Assembly (NCBI GenBank): GCA_947258785.1
Contig: CAMYJT010000018.1
Coordinates: forward strand, 1-64,000
Length of the DNA: 64,000 nucleotides
Origin: an uncultured Gammaproteobacteria bacterium
GTDB lineage: Bacteria > Pseudomonadota > Gammaproteobacteria > Arenicellales > JAANXG01
Direction of reading: 5' to 3'
How positions within the stretch are numbered: the stretch's first letter is position 1; each line of letters opens with the position of its first letter. The position numbers were made by a program, and so were the translations under genes. Shown one piece after another: positions 55,627 to 64,000 of the stretch. The notes beneath the pieces were generated by a model. It saw only the letters and a program-made list of their open reading frames with translations. It was not told the DNA's origin and did no database searches.

Positions 55627-57010
55627 ATGGCGAAAACTTATCAAGCCGGCGTCAAAGAGTACCGTGAAACGTACTGGATGCCGGAGTACACCCCCAAAGA
55701 CACCGACATACTGGCCTGCTTCAAGATCACCCCGCAGCGAGTCTTCGACCGGCACCTGGACCACGGTGTGGACGGACCTGTTGACCGACTTGGATTATTA
55801 CAAGGGCCGCGCCTACGCCATTGAGGACGTCCCGGGCGATGACGAATGCTATTATGCCTTCGTTGCCTACCCCATCGACCTGTTCGAAGAAGGCTCGGTT
55901 GTGAATGTGTTCACGTCTTTGGTTGGCAACGTGTTCGGCTTCAAGGCCCTGCGCGCCCTGCGCCTGGAAGACGTGCGTTTTCCCGTCGCCTACGTCATGA
56001 CCTGCAACGGTCCGCCGCATGGCATCCAGGTCGAACGCGATAAGTTCAACAAGTACGGGCGCGCGCTGTTGGGTTGCACCATCAAGCCGAAACTGGGCCT
56101 GTCCGCCAAGAACTACGGCCGCGCCGTGTATGAGTGCCTGCGCGGGGGTCTGGATTTGACCAAGGACGACGAGAACATCAACTCGCAGCCTTTTATGCGC
56201 TGGCGCAATCGTTTCGAGTTCGTCATGAATGCGATCCATAAGGCCGAGCGCGAGACCGGCGAACGCAAGGGCCATTATCTCAACGTCACCGCGCCGACGC
56301 CGGAGGAGATGTACAAGCGGGCCGAGTTCGCGAAGGAACTTGGCGCCCCGATCATCATGCACGACTACCTGACCGGCGGCTTCTGCGCCAACACCGGTCT
56401 CGCCCAGTGGTGCCGGGACAACGGCATACTGCTGCACATCCACCGCGCCATGCACGCGGTGCTCGACCGTCATCCGCGTCACGGCATCCACTTCCGGGTG
56501 CTCGCCAAGGCCCTGCGCCTGTCGGGGGGTGACCACCTGCATTCCGGCACCGTGGTGGGCAAGCTCGAGGGCGATCGTGAGGCGACACTGGGCTGGATCG
56601 ATATCATGCGTGACAGCTACATCAAAGAGGACCGTACACGCGGCATCTTCTTTGACCAGGATTGGGGTTCGATGCCGGGTATCTTCCCGGTGGCCTCCGG
56701 TGGTATTCACGTGTGGCACATGCCGGCCCTGGTCAGCATCTTTGGCGACGATGCCTGCCTGCAGTTCGGCGGCGGCACCCTGGGTCACCCCTGGGGCAAT
56801 GCGGCCGGTGCTGCCGCGAACCGCGTGGCTCTGGAAGCCTGTGTGGAAGACCGCAACAGAAACGGCGCCGAAGGCCTCGAGAAACGCGGCGGCGATGTCC
56901 TGCGCGCGGCGGCGAAAAGCAGTCCCGAACTGGCCGCGGCCATGGAGACCTGGAAGGAAATCAAGTTCGAGTTCGACACCGTCGATAAGCTCGACGTGGC
57001 CCACAGGTGA
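55627..57010 (+). pseudogene. cbbL: RuBisCO form I large subunit, disrupted by ~41-base deletion
   Basis: Carboxylates ribulose bisphosphate; form IA by the start [17 protein letters not shown]. This frame runs correctly to CFKITPQ (codon 37, ending 55737), then goes out of frame. The correct frame resumes from 55739 as [18 protein letters not shown] and continues to the stop at 57010 with [26 protein letters not shown] (carbamylated lysine) and [10 protein letters not shown]. About 14 codons, the usual PGVxREEAAAAVAA stretch, are missing. Adding 41 bases gives exactly 475 codons, the normal length. It is either a real mutation or an assembly loss in a GC-rich segment. Confidence 0.9.
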
Positions 57011-57150
57011 GACCGGTGGCGAGGAACGCGCAGCGGGTAACGGGGGACCGTTTTTCAGTACCCGTTGCGTGATTCCGGCATCGGCGAATACACAACAAGA
57101 TCGAATCGAGCACGTAAAGATTCAGCACATAGAAATTTGGAGTAACGCCA

Positions 57151-57510
57151 ATGAGCGAAATGCAAGACTACGCGTCGCGGTTGTCCGATCCGGCGAGCCG
57201 CAAGTTTGAAACCTTCTCCTACCTCCCGGAGCTCTCCGAGGACGCCATCCGTGCCCAGGTGCAGTACATCTGCGACAAGGGTTGGAACCCGGCTGTCGAG
57301 CACGTGGAGCCGGAGAATGCCTTCGACCATTATTGGTACATGTGGAAACTGCCGATGTTCGGTGAGACCGATGTCAACCGTATCCTGGATGAGGCCGAAG
57401 CCTGTCACAAGGCCAACCCCAAGCACCATGTGCGGCTCATCGGTTACGACAACTACGCCCAGTCCCAGGGCACCGCGATGGTCATCTATCGCGGACCGAT
57501 CAAGGTCTGA
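57151..57510 (+). CDS. cbbS: RuBisCO form I small subunit
   Basis: A 119-residue small subunit: [20 protein letters not shown], the conserved [20 protein letters not shown], and [20 protein letters not shown]. It caps the L8 core of the hexadecameric enzyme. The start has GGAG ten bases upstream. It lies 140 bases after cbbL and before a strong hairpin that separates it from cbbQ. The coding sequence is intact, unlike cbbL. Confidence 0.97.
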   Translation: MSEMQDYASRLSDPASRKFETFSYLPELSEDAIRAQVQYICDKGWNPAVEHVEPENAFDHYWYMWKLPMFGETDVNRILDEAEACHKANPKHHVRLIGYDNYAQSQGTAMVIYRGPIKV

Positions 57511-57538
57511 AGGTAGCGGAGCAAACTGCCACGGACAG

Positions 57539-57567
57539 GGCCTCTGCTGTCATGTGACGCAGGGGCC
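57539..57567 (+). terminator. Hairpin between cbbS and cbbQ
   Basis: GGCCTCTGC (57539-57547) pairs with GCAGGGGCC (57559-57567), nine pairs with one G-T, around an 11-base loop. Only TT follows, so it looks more like a leaky terminator or an mRNA-stabilising end for cbbLS, keeping cbbQO lower. The rest of the 179-base gap has no gene. Confidence 0.5.
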
Positions 57568-57689
57568 TTAGCCTCACGAACCGTGGAATCCGAACTGGGT
57601 CTCCCGCAATCGGGCGCGCGGTTCAGGGGCACCGCACCGGCAGGATTGGATTTGGAGTTGCGAGTTAGTCATCACGAGTCACCGATACC

Positions 57690-58490
57690 ATGACCGACAA
57701 AGACCAATACGTCGTCAAGACCGAGCCCTACTACCGTCCTGTGGGCAACGAAGTGCAGATGTATGAGGCGGCCTACGCAGCGCGTATGCCGGTGATGCTC
57801 AAGGGACCCACCGGTTGCGGCAAGTCCCGCTTTGTCGAGTACATGGCCTGGAAGCTAAACAAACCGCTCATTACCATCGCTTGTAACGAGGACATGACCG
57901 CCTCCGATCTGGTGGGCCGCTTCCTGCTCGATATCAACGGCACCAAGTGGCAGGACGGCCCCCTCACCGTGGCGGCGCGGGTCGGAGCGATCTGTTATTT
58001 GGACGAGGTCGTCGAGGCCCGTCAGGACACCACGGTGGTCATCCATCCGCTCACCGATCATCGCCGCAACCTGCCGCTGGAGAAAAAGGGCGAATTGGTG
58101 GAGGCGCATCCCGACTTCCAGCTCGTCATCTCCTATAATCCCGGTTATCAGAGCTTGATGAAGGATCTCAAACAATCCACCAAACAGCGCTTCGGCGCTT
58201 TGGACTTCGACTACCCGGAAGCGGCGGTCGAAGCCGAAATCGTCGCCCACGAGGGCGACATCGACAACGCGACAGCGGACAAGCTGGTCCAGGTGGCCCA
58301 GCGTTCGCGTAATCTCAAGGGCCATGGACTCGACGAGGGGATGTCGACCCGGCTGCTGGTTTACGCCTCCCAGTTGATTAACAAAGGAATCGAGCCCCAG
58401 GCCGCTTGCCAAATGGCGCTGGTGCGCCCGCTCACCGATGATCCGGACATGCGCGACACCCTGGATGCCGCGGTCAACACCTATTTCTGA
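57690..58490 (+). CDS. cbbQ: RuBisCO activation AAA+ protein CbbQ
   Basis: A 266-residue MoxR-group AAA+ ATPase. It contains Walker A LKGPTGCGKSRFVEYM, Walker B ICYLDEVVEAR, sensor 1 LVISYNPGYQ, and the arginine finger region STKQRFGALDFDYP. CbbQ hexamers with CbbO remove inhibitory sugar phosphates from form I RuBisCO. Its place after cbbS and before cbbO is the standard CbbQO-type operon, which also argues that the locus evolved with a form IA enzyme. Confidence 0.97.
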   Translation: MTDKDQYVVKTEPYYRPVGNEVQMYEAAYAARMPVMLKGPTGCGKSRFVEYMAWKLNKPLITIACNEDMTASDLVGRFLLDINGTKWQDGPLTVAARVGAICYLDEVVEARQDTTVVIHPLTDHRRNLPLEKKGELVEAHPDFQLVISYNPGYQSLMKDLKQSTKQRFGALDFDYPEAAVEAEIVAHEGDIDNATADKLVQVAQRSRNLKGHGLDEGMSTRLLVYASQLINKGIEPQAACQMALVRPLTDDPDMRDTLDAAVNTYF

Positions 58491-58564
58491 GCTACCCGCG
58501 GGGGCGATAGCGTCGACTGCGGCGGTGCTTGATTGAGATCGGTTACCCGGGACGCGGATCAGTC

Positions 58565-60946
58565 ATGAGCGTAGATTTCAGCGAATACGTCTCCTGCATA
58601 GACTTCGACGATTCCCACGAGCACCGTGAGGCGCTGGAGTCCGCCTACCACGAGGCCGCGCGGGTGATGTCGCCGCGCGGCCTGCAGAATTACCTGGAAG
58701 GTATGCGCGCGATGTGCAGTTTGGGGCGCGGGCAGGATCTGGTGTTCACCTACGTCCAGGAAATGCCGAGCGTGGCCAAGGAGGTGGGCGAGGACGTGAT
58801 TCCGGACGTGATCACCGGCTTGATGAAGCTTGCCTCGCACACCTCGGGTACCGTCATCACTATGATGATGGGCAACATGCCCCTCGCCGCCCGGCGTTTG
58901 GGCGACGCGGACGTGATGCGGGGCTATCTCAAGCTGCTCCATCAGTTGGCCGGCAAGGCCCCCCGGGGCTTAAGACCGATGATGGAGCACCTCGATGAGC
59001 TGCTCTCCAAGCTCACCCTCGGGGGACTGCGCCGCTGGGCCCAGTGGGGTATGCAGGCGCACCAGCGCGATCTCGACGGACAGATGGCGTATTTTGGCCT
59101 GCAGACCGCTTCTTCGCGCTCGGTCCTGCAAAAGGAACGCCGCGGCACGCTGTTCATCGACAATCAGCGCAAGCTCAATTTTTATTTACGCGCGCTGTGG
59201 GCGCGCGCCTTTTTCATGCGTCCCACCTCCGGTGACTACGAGACCCGCCAGGGCCTCAAGCCGTATATCGAGGCATTCCAGATCCACTTGCCCGATGCGT
59301 TCGATTCCTTCCGCGGCATAGACGGCATCGAGATCTTTCGTGCCGCTGCCGCGCACAGTGCGGCGCATATGGTGTACACGCGCGATCCACTCAGTGCCGA
59401 GCAGCTCAGTCCCGCGCAGATGAAGTTCATCGAACTGTTCGAGGACGCGCGCATCGAGCATTTGGCAAGCCGGGAGTTTCCGGGCCTCAAAAAGCTGTGG
59501 CTGAGATTCTTCGTTGGTGAGCCAGCCGGCGACGGCGATGTCGTCGATGTCCACCCGACCCTGGGTCTGATGATGCGCATGGCGCGGGCGCTGCTGGATG
59601 AGGACTACAGCGACGACGAGGCAGCGATCAACGAGATCGCCGCCGAGTTCCGACGGGAGTTGAAAAAAGACCCGCACACGAATCGGATCAGCTGGATGGC
59701 GGGCGTGGATTTCTACAACCGGGTCGCCGATTCAGCCGTTATCCCGGGCCTGCGCCACATAGAGAACATGCCCATTCCCTACCGTGACGACAACCGATAT
59801 ATCTGGGCCTTCGCCGAGAACCTGTTCGCGTCGCAGGGTGTGGACTACGTGCCCGCGAGCGATCAGCAGGTCCGCCGTTACGTCAACATCATGGAGATGG
59901 CCAATGAGGTGGACGTGCCCGGCGCCGGCGACGACGCACAAGAGATCTGGGTGTGTGCCGACGAGGTCTTTCCTTATGAGGACGAAGGCATCAGCTACAA
60001 CCAGATGGAGGGTAAGGAGCCGGTCTCCGACCCTTACCACTACGATGAATGGGACTACCATGTGCAGTTGGCGCGTCCCGAATGGGCGACGGTGATCGAA
60101 CGCCGCCTGCCCAGGGGTGATCCGGATTTGATGGACGAAATCCTGACCAAATACAAGCCCGTCGCCAGCCGCATCCGCCACTTGATCGATGCCTTACAAC
60201 CCCAGGGCATCGTGCGCCGCCGCGGCTACGAGGAGGGCGAAGAACTGGATCTCAATGCCGCTGTGCGCGCGATGATCGACATACGCCGCGGAACGATGCC
60301 GGACCCGCGCATCAACATTCGCATCATCCGGCACATCCGAGAGCTGGCGATCCTGGTGCTGATGGACCTGTCCGAGTCCACCAACGAAAAGATCGGTCTC
60401 AATGAGAGCGATCCAGGCTACGCGGATGCCCCTTCGATCCTGGATTTGACGCGGGAGTCCACCGGCCTGCTGGCCTGGGCGGTTGATTCAATCGGCGACG
60501 CCTTCGCGGTGCATGGTTTCGCCTCGGACGGCCGCCACGACGTCAGGTATTACCGTTTCAAGGACTTCAATCAGCCCTATGACGATGAATCCAAGGCGCG
60601 CCTCGCGGGCATGCAGGGAGGTCTGTCCACCCGCATGGGCGCCGCGCTTCGCCACGCCGGATGGCACCTTGCCCAGCAATCGGCGCAGAGGCGTTTGGTG
60701 TTACTCATCACCGACGGCGAACCCGCGGATATCGACGAGCGCGATCCTCAATACCTGCGGCAGGATACGAAAAAGGCGGTGGAGGAGCTGGCGATGCACG
60801 GCATCTATACCTTTTGTCTGACCCTGGATCCGTTGGCGGATCGCTACGTCGCAAGAGTATTCGGGGAGAACAACTACTGCATCGTGGACCACGTGGAACG
60901 ATTACCGGAAAGGTTACCCGCCGTGTTTGCTGCATTGACGGGGTGA
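58565..60946 (+). CDS. cbbO: RuBisCO activation adaptor CbbO
   Basis: A 793-residue partner of CbbQ. The bulk is helical; the last 200 or so residues are a von Willebrand A domain with the MIDAS start VLMDLSESTNE, a Thr in LDLTRESTG, and LLITDGEPADIDERD. The VWA domain contacts RuBisCO while CbbQ hydrolyses ATP. The start at ATG 58565 (MSVDFSEYV) is chosen; a TTG at 58529 would add twelve residues. A three-base gap leads to the small-subunit-like gene. Confidence 0.95.
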   Translation: MSVDFSEYVSCIDFDDSHEHREALESAYHEAARVMSPRGLQNYLEGMRAMCSLGRGQDLVFTYVQEMPSVAKEVGEDVIPDVITGLMKLASHTSGTVITMMMGNMPLAARRLGDADVMRGYLKLLHQLAGKAPRGLRPMMEHLDELLSKLTLGGLRRWAQWGMQAHQRDLDGQMAYFGLQTASSRSVLQKERRGTLFIDNQRKLNFYLRALWARAFFMRPTSGDYETRQGLKPYIEAFQIHLPDAFDSFRGIDGIEIFRAAAAHSAAHMVYTRDPLSAEQLSPAQMKFIELFEDARIEHLASREFPGLKKLWLRFFVGEPAGDGDVVDVHPTLGLMMRMARALLDEDYSDDEAAINEIAAEFRRELKKDPHTNRISWMAGVDFYNRVADSAVIPGLRHIENMPIPYRDDNRYIWAFAENLFASQGVDYVPASDQQVRRYVNIMEMANEVDVPGAGDDAQEIWVCADEVFPYEDEGISYNQMEGKEPVSDPYHYDEWDYHVQLARPEWATVIERRLPRGDPDLMDEILTKYKPVASRIRHLIDALQPQGIVRRRGYEEGEELDLNAAVRAMIDIRRGTMPDPRINIRIIRHIRELAILVLMDLSESTNEKIGLNESDPGYADAPSILDLTRESTGLLAWAVDSIGDAFAVHGFASDGRHDVRYYRFKDFNQPYDDESKARLAGMQGGLSTRMGAALRHAGWHLAQQSAQRRLVLLITDGEPADIDERDPQYLRQDTKKAVEELAMHGIYTFCLTLDPLADRYVARVFGENNYCIVDHVERLPERLPAVFAALTG

Positions 60947-60949
60947 TCA

Positions 60950-61273
60950 ATGCGTAACATATCCAGCTTCACCGAGACCGTAACCGTCAGCGATGAACAA
61001 TTACGTGAGCAGATTCATTATTGCAGTAAGCGAGGTTGGGCTTTAGTTATCGAACACACCACAGACCCGGCTCCAGACAATCACTTCTGGGAACGATGGG
61101 GATTGCCGATGTTGGATCCCGATGATCCCGATCTAGTGCTATTCGAAATCGATGCATGCCGTCAGGCGTTTCCGCAACACCATGTCCGGGTCAACGCCTG
61201 CGAGTCTGCGAAGGGCCGGGCGCTCGTTCGCCATACTGTATTGGTGCAGGCGCCGCAAGTATCGAATGACTAA
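60950..61273 (+). CDS. Divergent RuBisCO small-subunit-like protein
   Basis: A 107-residue protein that aligns along its length with CbbS in the same operon: SDEQLREQIHYCSKRGW, EH, NHFWERWGLPM and DACRQAFPQHHVRV match [30 protein letters not shown] and [14 protein letters not shown]. It lacks the first 15 or so residues of CbbS, and the region after HHVR is different. Its start is three bases after the cbbO stop. From memory, Nitrosomonas has a cbbLSQON operon with an unknown gene at this position; I cannot verify similarity. It could be an alternative small subunit, an assembly or activation adaptor, or a linker. Confidence 0.85.
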   Translation: MRNISSFTETVTVSDEQLREQIHYCSKRGWALVIEHTTDPAPDNHFWERWGLPMLDPDDPDLVLFEIDACRQAFPQHHVRVNACESAKGRALVRHTVLVQAPQVSND

Positions 61274-61643
61274 TACCATGATTCGCCGTATTCGAGATAT
61301 TGCGCCATTGCGCTCCGTCCCCAAGACGGTGGAGGCGCGGTATTACAATCGCGTGCGGTTGGCGTTGAAGCGTCTGGGAAAACCGTTGGAAGTAGAGCTG
61401 GACGGGGAGCTGCGGCAGACCGATATGCTGCTCACCGATCACGAGTGGTTGTGCGTCGATCGCACGCGGGACGACCTGCCGCTGCTTGCCTGGACCGATT
61501 TCACGGTCAAGGGACGGGACGCTTTGCACGCCCCGGTGCGCTGCACTCTACATCTGTATCACACCCACTCGGGATTATTAATGGGACGGACTTTGCCGAT
61601 CCTGGATCGGATCCTGCAACAACGATTGGCCAGTGGCTCCTAG
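61266..61643 (+). CDS. Conserved-looking protein of unknown function in cbb operon
   Basis: A 125-residue protein, not recognised. Its ATG overlaps the small-subunit-like gene by eight bases, so it is likely translated with it. It is basic at the N-terminus (IRRIRDIAPLRSVPKTVEAR) and has no signal peptide, membrane helix or cysteine motif. The middle (LRQTDMLLTDHEWLCVDRTR) and the end (ILDRILQQRL) look like an ordinary soluble fold. A second Met at codon 5 is an alternative start. The operon position suggests a RuBisCO-related role. Confidence 0.75.
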   Translation: MTNTMIRRIRDIAPLRSVPKTVEARYYNRVRLALKRLGKPLEVELDGELRQTDMLLTDHEWLCVDRTRDDLPLLAWTDFTVKGRDALHAPVRCTLHLYHTHSGLLMGRTLPILDRILQQRLASGS

Positions 61644-61646
61644 CCT

Positions 61647-61961
61647 CTAATCATCATCGGCCAGTTCCGGATCCCAACCGCGGTCCCGCGCCAGTTTCAC
61701 CGCCTGTGCATAGATTCTGGCGTGCCGCACGCGTAATTCTTCCGGCAGGTTTGACACCAGGTGACCGTAGACTTGCCACGCCTGAGTCACTTGATCATAG
61801 AGTCGGTCGATCTGCTGAGAACTCCACCCGGCGCAGGTCTCGTTTTCGTCGAGGATTTCAAACAACCAGGCATCTCGAATAATGCGGCCGATATCGGTCA
61901 TGCCGCCGTGTTTGTCTCGGTCAATGCCTGGATAGTGTTTATCAGTTTTCATGGCGCACAT
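61647..61961 (-). CDS. Small conserved protein of unknown function
   Basis: A 104-residue protein with a C-terminal acidic end (WDPELADDD) and a strongly patterned body: KHYPGIDRDKHGGMTDIGRI, RDAWLFEILDENETCAGW and LYDQVTQAWQVYGHLVSNLP. It resembles a short conserved hypothetical found in beta- and gammaproteobacteria, as far as I recall. Codon use matches neighbours. The stop is 3 bases from the end of the convergent cbb operon, and the start could be Met 4 (61952). No function is proposed. Confidence 0.75.
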   Translation of the reverse strand: MCAMKTDKHYPGIDRDKHGGMTDIGRIIRDAWLFEILDENETCAGWSSQQIDRLYDQVTQAWQVYGHLVSNLPEELRVRHARIYAQAVKLARDRGWDPELADDD

Positions 61962-62199
61962 CCGATTCGACTGCTAACTCACATTGTTCTCACCATACAG
62001 GACTTAGGTCTTTGAAAGATATCCATAATTTGATGTTTGGGCGATTGTATTGCGCAGTAAACTAAACCCCATGGATAGTAATGTAAAAATGCTGTATAAA
62101 GTGCTGGCGTTCGTGTTTTGCAAATGAACGGATAAAAAAACGAGCGCGCCGGTAGCCATGTCGGTTTCAATCGACCCCAAAGTTTGGAGGATCATACAG

Positions 62200-63267
62200 A
62201 TGAGAAAGCTCCTTATCGCCACCCTGGCCGCCTTTAGCCTCGGGTTGGCATCCCTTACAGTGTTCGCGGCGGACAAACCCGTACTGCTCAAGGTTCCGAT
62301 TGCGTTCGCCACCAAGTTGCCGGGTCTGGGTACCACCATCAAGTGGGTGGGTGAGCGTGTGGATATTCTGAGCAACGGAATGGTCAAGATGAAGGTCTAT
62401 GAGCCGGGCAAACTCGTGGCGCCTTTTGAGATTCTAGATGCGGTGTCTACAGGTAAGGTCAATGCCGGATATACGACGGCGGGGTATTGGGCTGGCAAGA
62501 TTTCCGCATCGCCCTTGTTCACCGCGGTGCCGTTTGGGCCGGAAGCCGGGGAATATCTTGGCTGGTTGTGGTACGGCAACGGGATGAAGCTGTATCAGGA
62601 GATGTACGATCAGGCCGGCTATAACGTGAAGGTGCTCGTTTGCGGCATTATTGCCCCGGAGACCTCCGGTTGGTTTGGCAAAGAGATTAACAGCGCCGAT
62701 GATCTCCAGGGACTGAAGATGCGCTTCTTCGGTCTCGGTGGCCAGGTGATGCAAAAGCTCGGTGTGTCGACGAGTCTGCTTCCCGGTGGTGAGATCTTCC
62801 CTGCGTTGGAGAAAAAAGCCATCGATGCCACGGAGTTTTCAATGCCGGCCATCGACAAGCTTTTGGGTTTTCACAAGCTGGTGAAGTACAACTATTTTCC
62901 GGGTTGGCACCAGCAGGCGACAGTGTTTGAGTTGTTGATCAACAAGGACGTGTGGAACGGTTTGAGTGACCATCAGAAGATGGTCCTGGAAATGATCACC
63001 ATGGCCGCCACTGCGAACTCCCTGGCGGAAGGCGAATTCATTCAGTATTCGGTGTTGCAGGACAATGTCGAAAACAACGGTGTCAAGCTCAAGTACTGGT
63101 CAGCCGACATGTTGGCCCTATACAAGAAGACCTGGGAAGGTGTCGCAAACGAGATGGCCGCCAAGGACCCGTTCTTCAAGAAGGTGTGGGACGACATGCA
63201 GGAATATCGTAAGGGCTATGATCTGTGGGAGTCCCACGCGTTTTTGCCCAGAGCTCTGCCTAAATAA
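62200..63267 (+). CDS. dctP: TRAP transporter substrate-binding protein DctP
   Basis: A 355-residue periplasmic receptor with a signal peptide (MRKLLIATLAAFSLGLASL, cleaved after VFAA). The body fits the TakP-like group of DctP proteins: GLKMRFFGLGGQVMQKLG, GGEIFPALEKKAIDATEF and the NYFPGWHQQATVFELLIN segment. In TakP these parts bind 2-oxo acids with a cation. The start with GGAGG eight bases upstream (ATG 62200) is preferred over the longer frame from 62158. It heads a dctPQM operon. Confidence 0.92.
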   Translation: MRKLLIATLAAFSLGLASLTVFAADKPVLLKVPIAFATKLPGLGTTIKWVGERVDILSNGMVKMKVYEPGKLVAPFEILDAVSTGKVNAGYTTAGYWAGKISASPLFTAVPFGPEAGEYLGWLWYGNGMKLYQEMYDQAGYNVKVLVCGIIAPETSGWFGKEINSADDLQGLKMRFFGLGGQVMQKLGVSTSLLPGGEIFPALEKKAIDATEFSMPAIDKLLGFHKLVKYNYFPGWHQQATVFELLINKDVWNGLSDHQKMVLEMITMAATANSLAEGEFIQYSVLQDNVENNGVKLKYWSADMLALYKKTWEGVANEMAAKDPFFKKVWDDMQEYRKGYDLWESHAFLPRALPK

Positions 63268-63379
63268 ATAGTTAACTTGCGGATCTTTACTCCGCGTTCG
63301 GCAACAGCAAACACCAAGATAGGCGAATACAGCGGCGCTCTATGAAGAGTGCCGCTGAGTTTTGCCTCAAGGAGCGGCC

Positions 63380-63937
63380 ATGTCGGCGCGCGAATCAACC
63401 AGTCATCTGCCCATACACGATAAGGACGATGAGCCGCCGGTTCCACTCGCAGACTGGATAGACGCTTTCATCCGCGCAAGCGCGCAGCTGTTGTGTTGGT
63501 TGAACGCTCTGCTGATCGTAGTGATTATCGTGCAGGTGGTGTTGCGCTATGGATTTGGCACCGGGGACCCCAAGTTCGAGGAATTGCAGTGGCACTTGTA
63601 CGCGGCGGGTGTCATGTTCGGTTTGTCTTACGCCCAAGTGACGGACTCCCACATCCGCGTCGACATTATCGCCATGCGGTTGTCTCCCAATGCCCTGCGC
63701 TTCTGGGAAATCTTCGGCATCATCGTGTTCGTGTTTCCATTCCTCTACGTGGTCTTCTACCACAGTATGGATTTCCTCGCCGAGTCCTGGCGCCTCAATG
63801 AGCGCTCCGACGCACCCACCGGGTTGCCGTGGCGCTGGGCGATCAAGGCGGTGATTCCCATCAGCTTCGCAATGCTCGGCTTGGCGGTCCTGTCGAGACT
63901 GATCCGCGATATTGCCGCCTTGGTACGTCGGAGCTGA
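63380..63937 (+). CDS. dctQ: TRAP transporter small permease DctQ
   Basis: A 185-residue membrane protein with four hydrophobic helices. They begin with LLCWLNALLIVVIIVQVVLRY and include the family region FEELQWHLYAAGVMFGLSYA, HIRVDI, and IIVFVFPFLYVVFYH. The start ATG 63380 has AAGGAG upstream. It lies 112 bases after dctP and 4 bases before dctM. Confidence 0.92.
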   Translation: MSARESTSHLPIHDKDDEPPVPLADWIDAFIRASAQLLCWLNALLIVVIIVQVVLRYGFGTGDPKFEELQWHLYAAGVMFGLSYAQVTDSHIRVDIIAMRLSPNALRFWEIFGIIVFVFPFLYVVFYHSMDFLAESWRLNERSDAPTGLPWRWAIKAVIPISFAMLGLAVLSRLIRDIAALVRRS

Positions 63938-63941
63938 GCCG

Positions 63942-64000
63942 ATGGAGATCAACGACATCATGGTCGTCGCGATGTTTTTGACCTTCGCTGCCTTCTTATT
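63942..64000 (+). CDS. dctM: TRAP transporter large permease DctM, 5' end only
   Basis: The first 19 codons (MEINDIMVVAMFLTFAAFL) are hydrophobic and begin four bases after dctQ, the expected place of the large permease. The gene is cut by the window edge, so the assignment relies mainly on context. Confidence 0.75.
   Translation, partial: MEINDIMVVAMFLTFAAFL

Noticed and set aside
55664..55740. Alternative N-terminus of cbbL starting at 55664
   Set aside because: The 25 residues before the conserved ESSTGTW are just the true N-terminal codons read one frame off, with no family similarity, so this is not a functional start.
1..64000. CRISPR arrays, complete insertion sequences, prophage or rRNA genes
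   Set aside because: No regularly spaced direct repeats, transposase, phage structural gene or ribosomal RNA sequence was seen in reading the window.

Overview
This is a GC-rich chromosomal window from a gammaproteobacterium with the coding style and gene order of a chemolithoautotroph in the Chromatiales/Ectothiorhodospiraceae area. The assignment is an inference from form IA RuBisCO with CbbQ/CbbO, a twitching-motility system of the Pil-Chp type, and Pseudomonas-like synteny. No ribosomal RNA or other direct taxonomic marker is present.

Region 1 (1-15 kb) is housekeeping. It holds a CAU-anticodon tRNA (probably Ile2), the rpsU-yqeY-dnaG-rpoD macromolecular synthesis cluster read leftward, then tsaD, plsY, folB-folK, a pteridine-reductase-like SDR, a MidA-type methyltransferase, uppP, cca, a lipoprotein peptidase, an NDUFA9-like protein and pyrE. 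A glutaredoxin-like gene at 7849-8219 is broken by an apparent one-base frameshift.

Region 2 (15-33 kb) carries xthA-ampG, then metX-SRAP-metW, a dynamin-like GTPase, yggU-yggT-proC-yggS facing away from pilT-pilU, and a tightly packed leftward run yqgE-ruvX-pyrR-pyrB-pyrC', with tonB and gshB upstream. The dihydroorotase-like partner has lost its metal-binding HxH motif.

Region 3 (33-44 kb) is the chemosensory operon pilG-pilH-pilI-pilJ-chpA-chpC, which controls type IV pili together with the PilT/PilU motors. It lacks the pilK and chpB adaptation genes. A HAD-domain gene precedes it and bioA follows it.

Region 4 (45.8-54.5 kb) is a glycolytic/Calvin-cycle block: tktA, gap, pgk, pyk, a class II aldolase, a CPCC-motif protein and a class I aldolase.

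Region 5 (54.5-61.6 kb) is the carbon-fixation locus: divergent cbbR, then cbbL-cbbS-cbbQ-cbbO, a second divergent RuBisCO small-subunit-like gene and a 125-residue unknown. As given, cbbL carries an out-of-frame deletion of about 41 bases. The window ends with a convergent small conserved gene and a TRAP transporter (dctP, dctQ, start of dctM).

The most notable points are the broken cbbL, the extra small-subunit-like gene coupled to cbbO, the frameshifted glutaredoxin, a structured dispersed intergenic repeat with compensating hairpins, and a nested inverted-repeat element after chpC.
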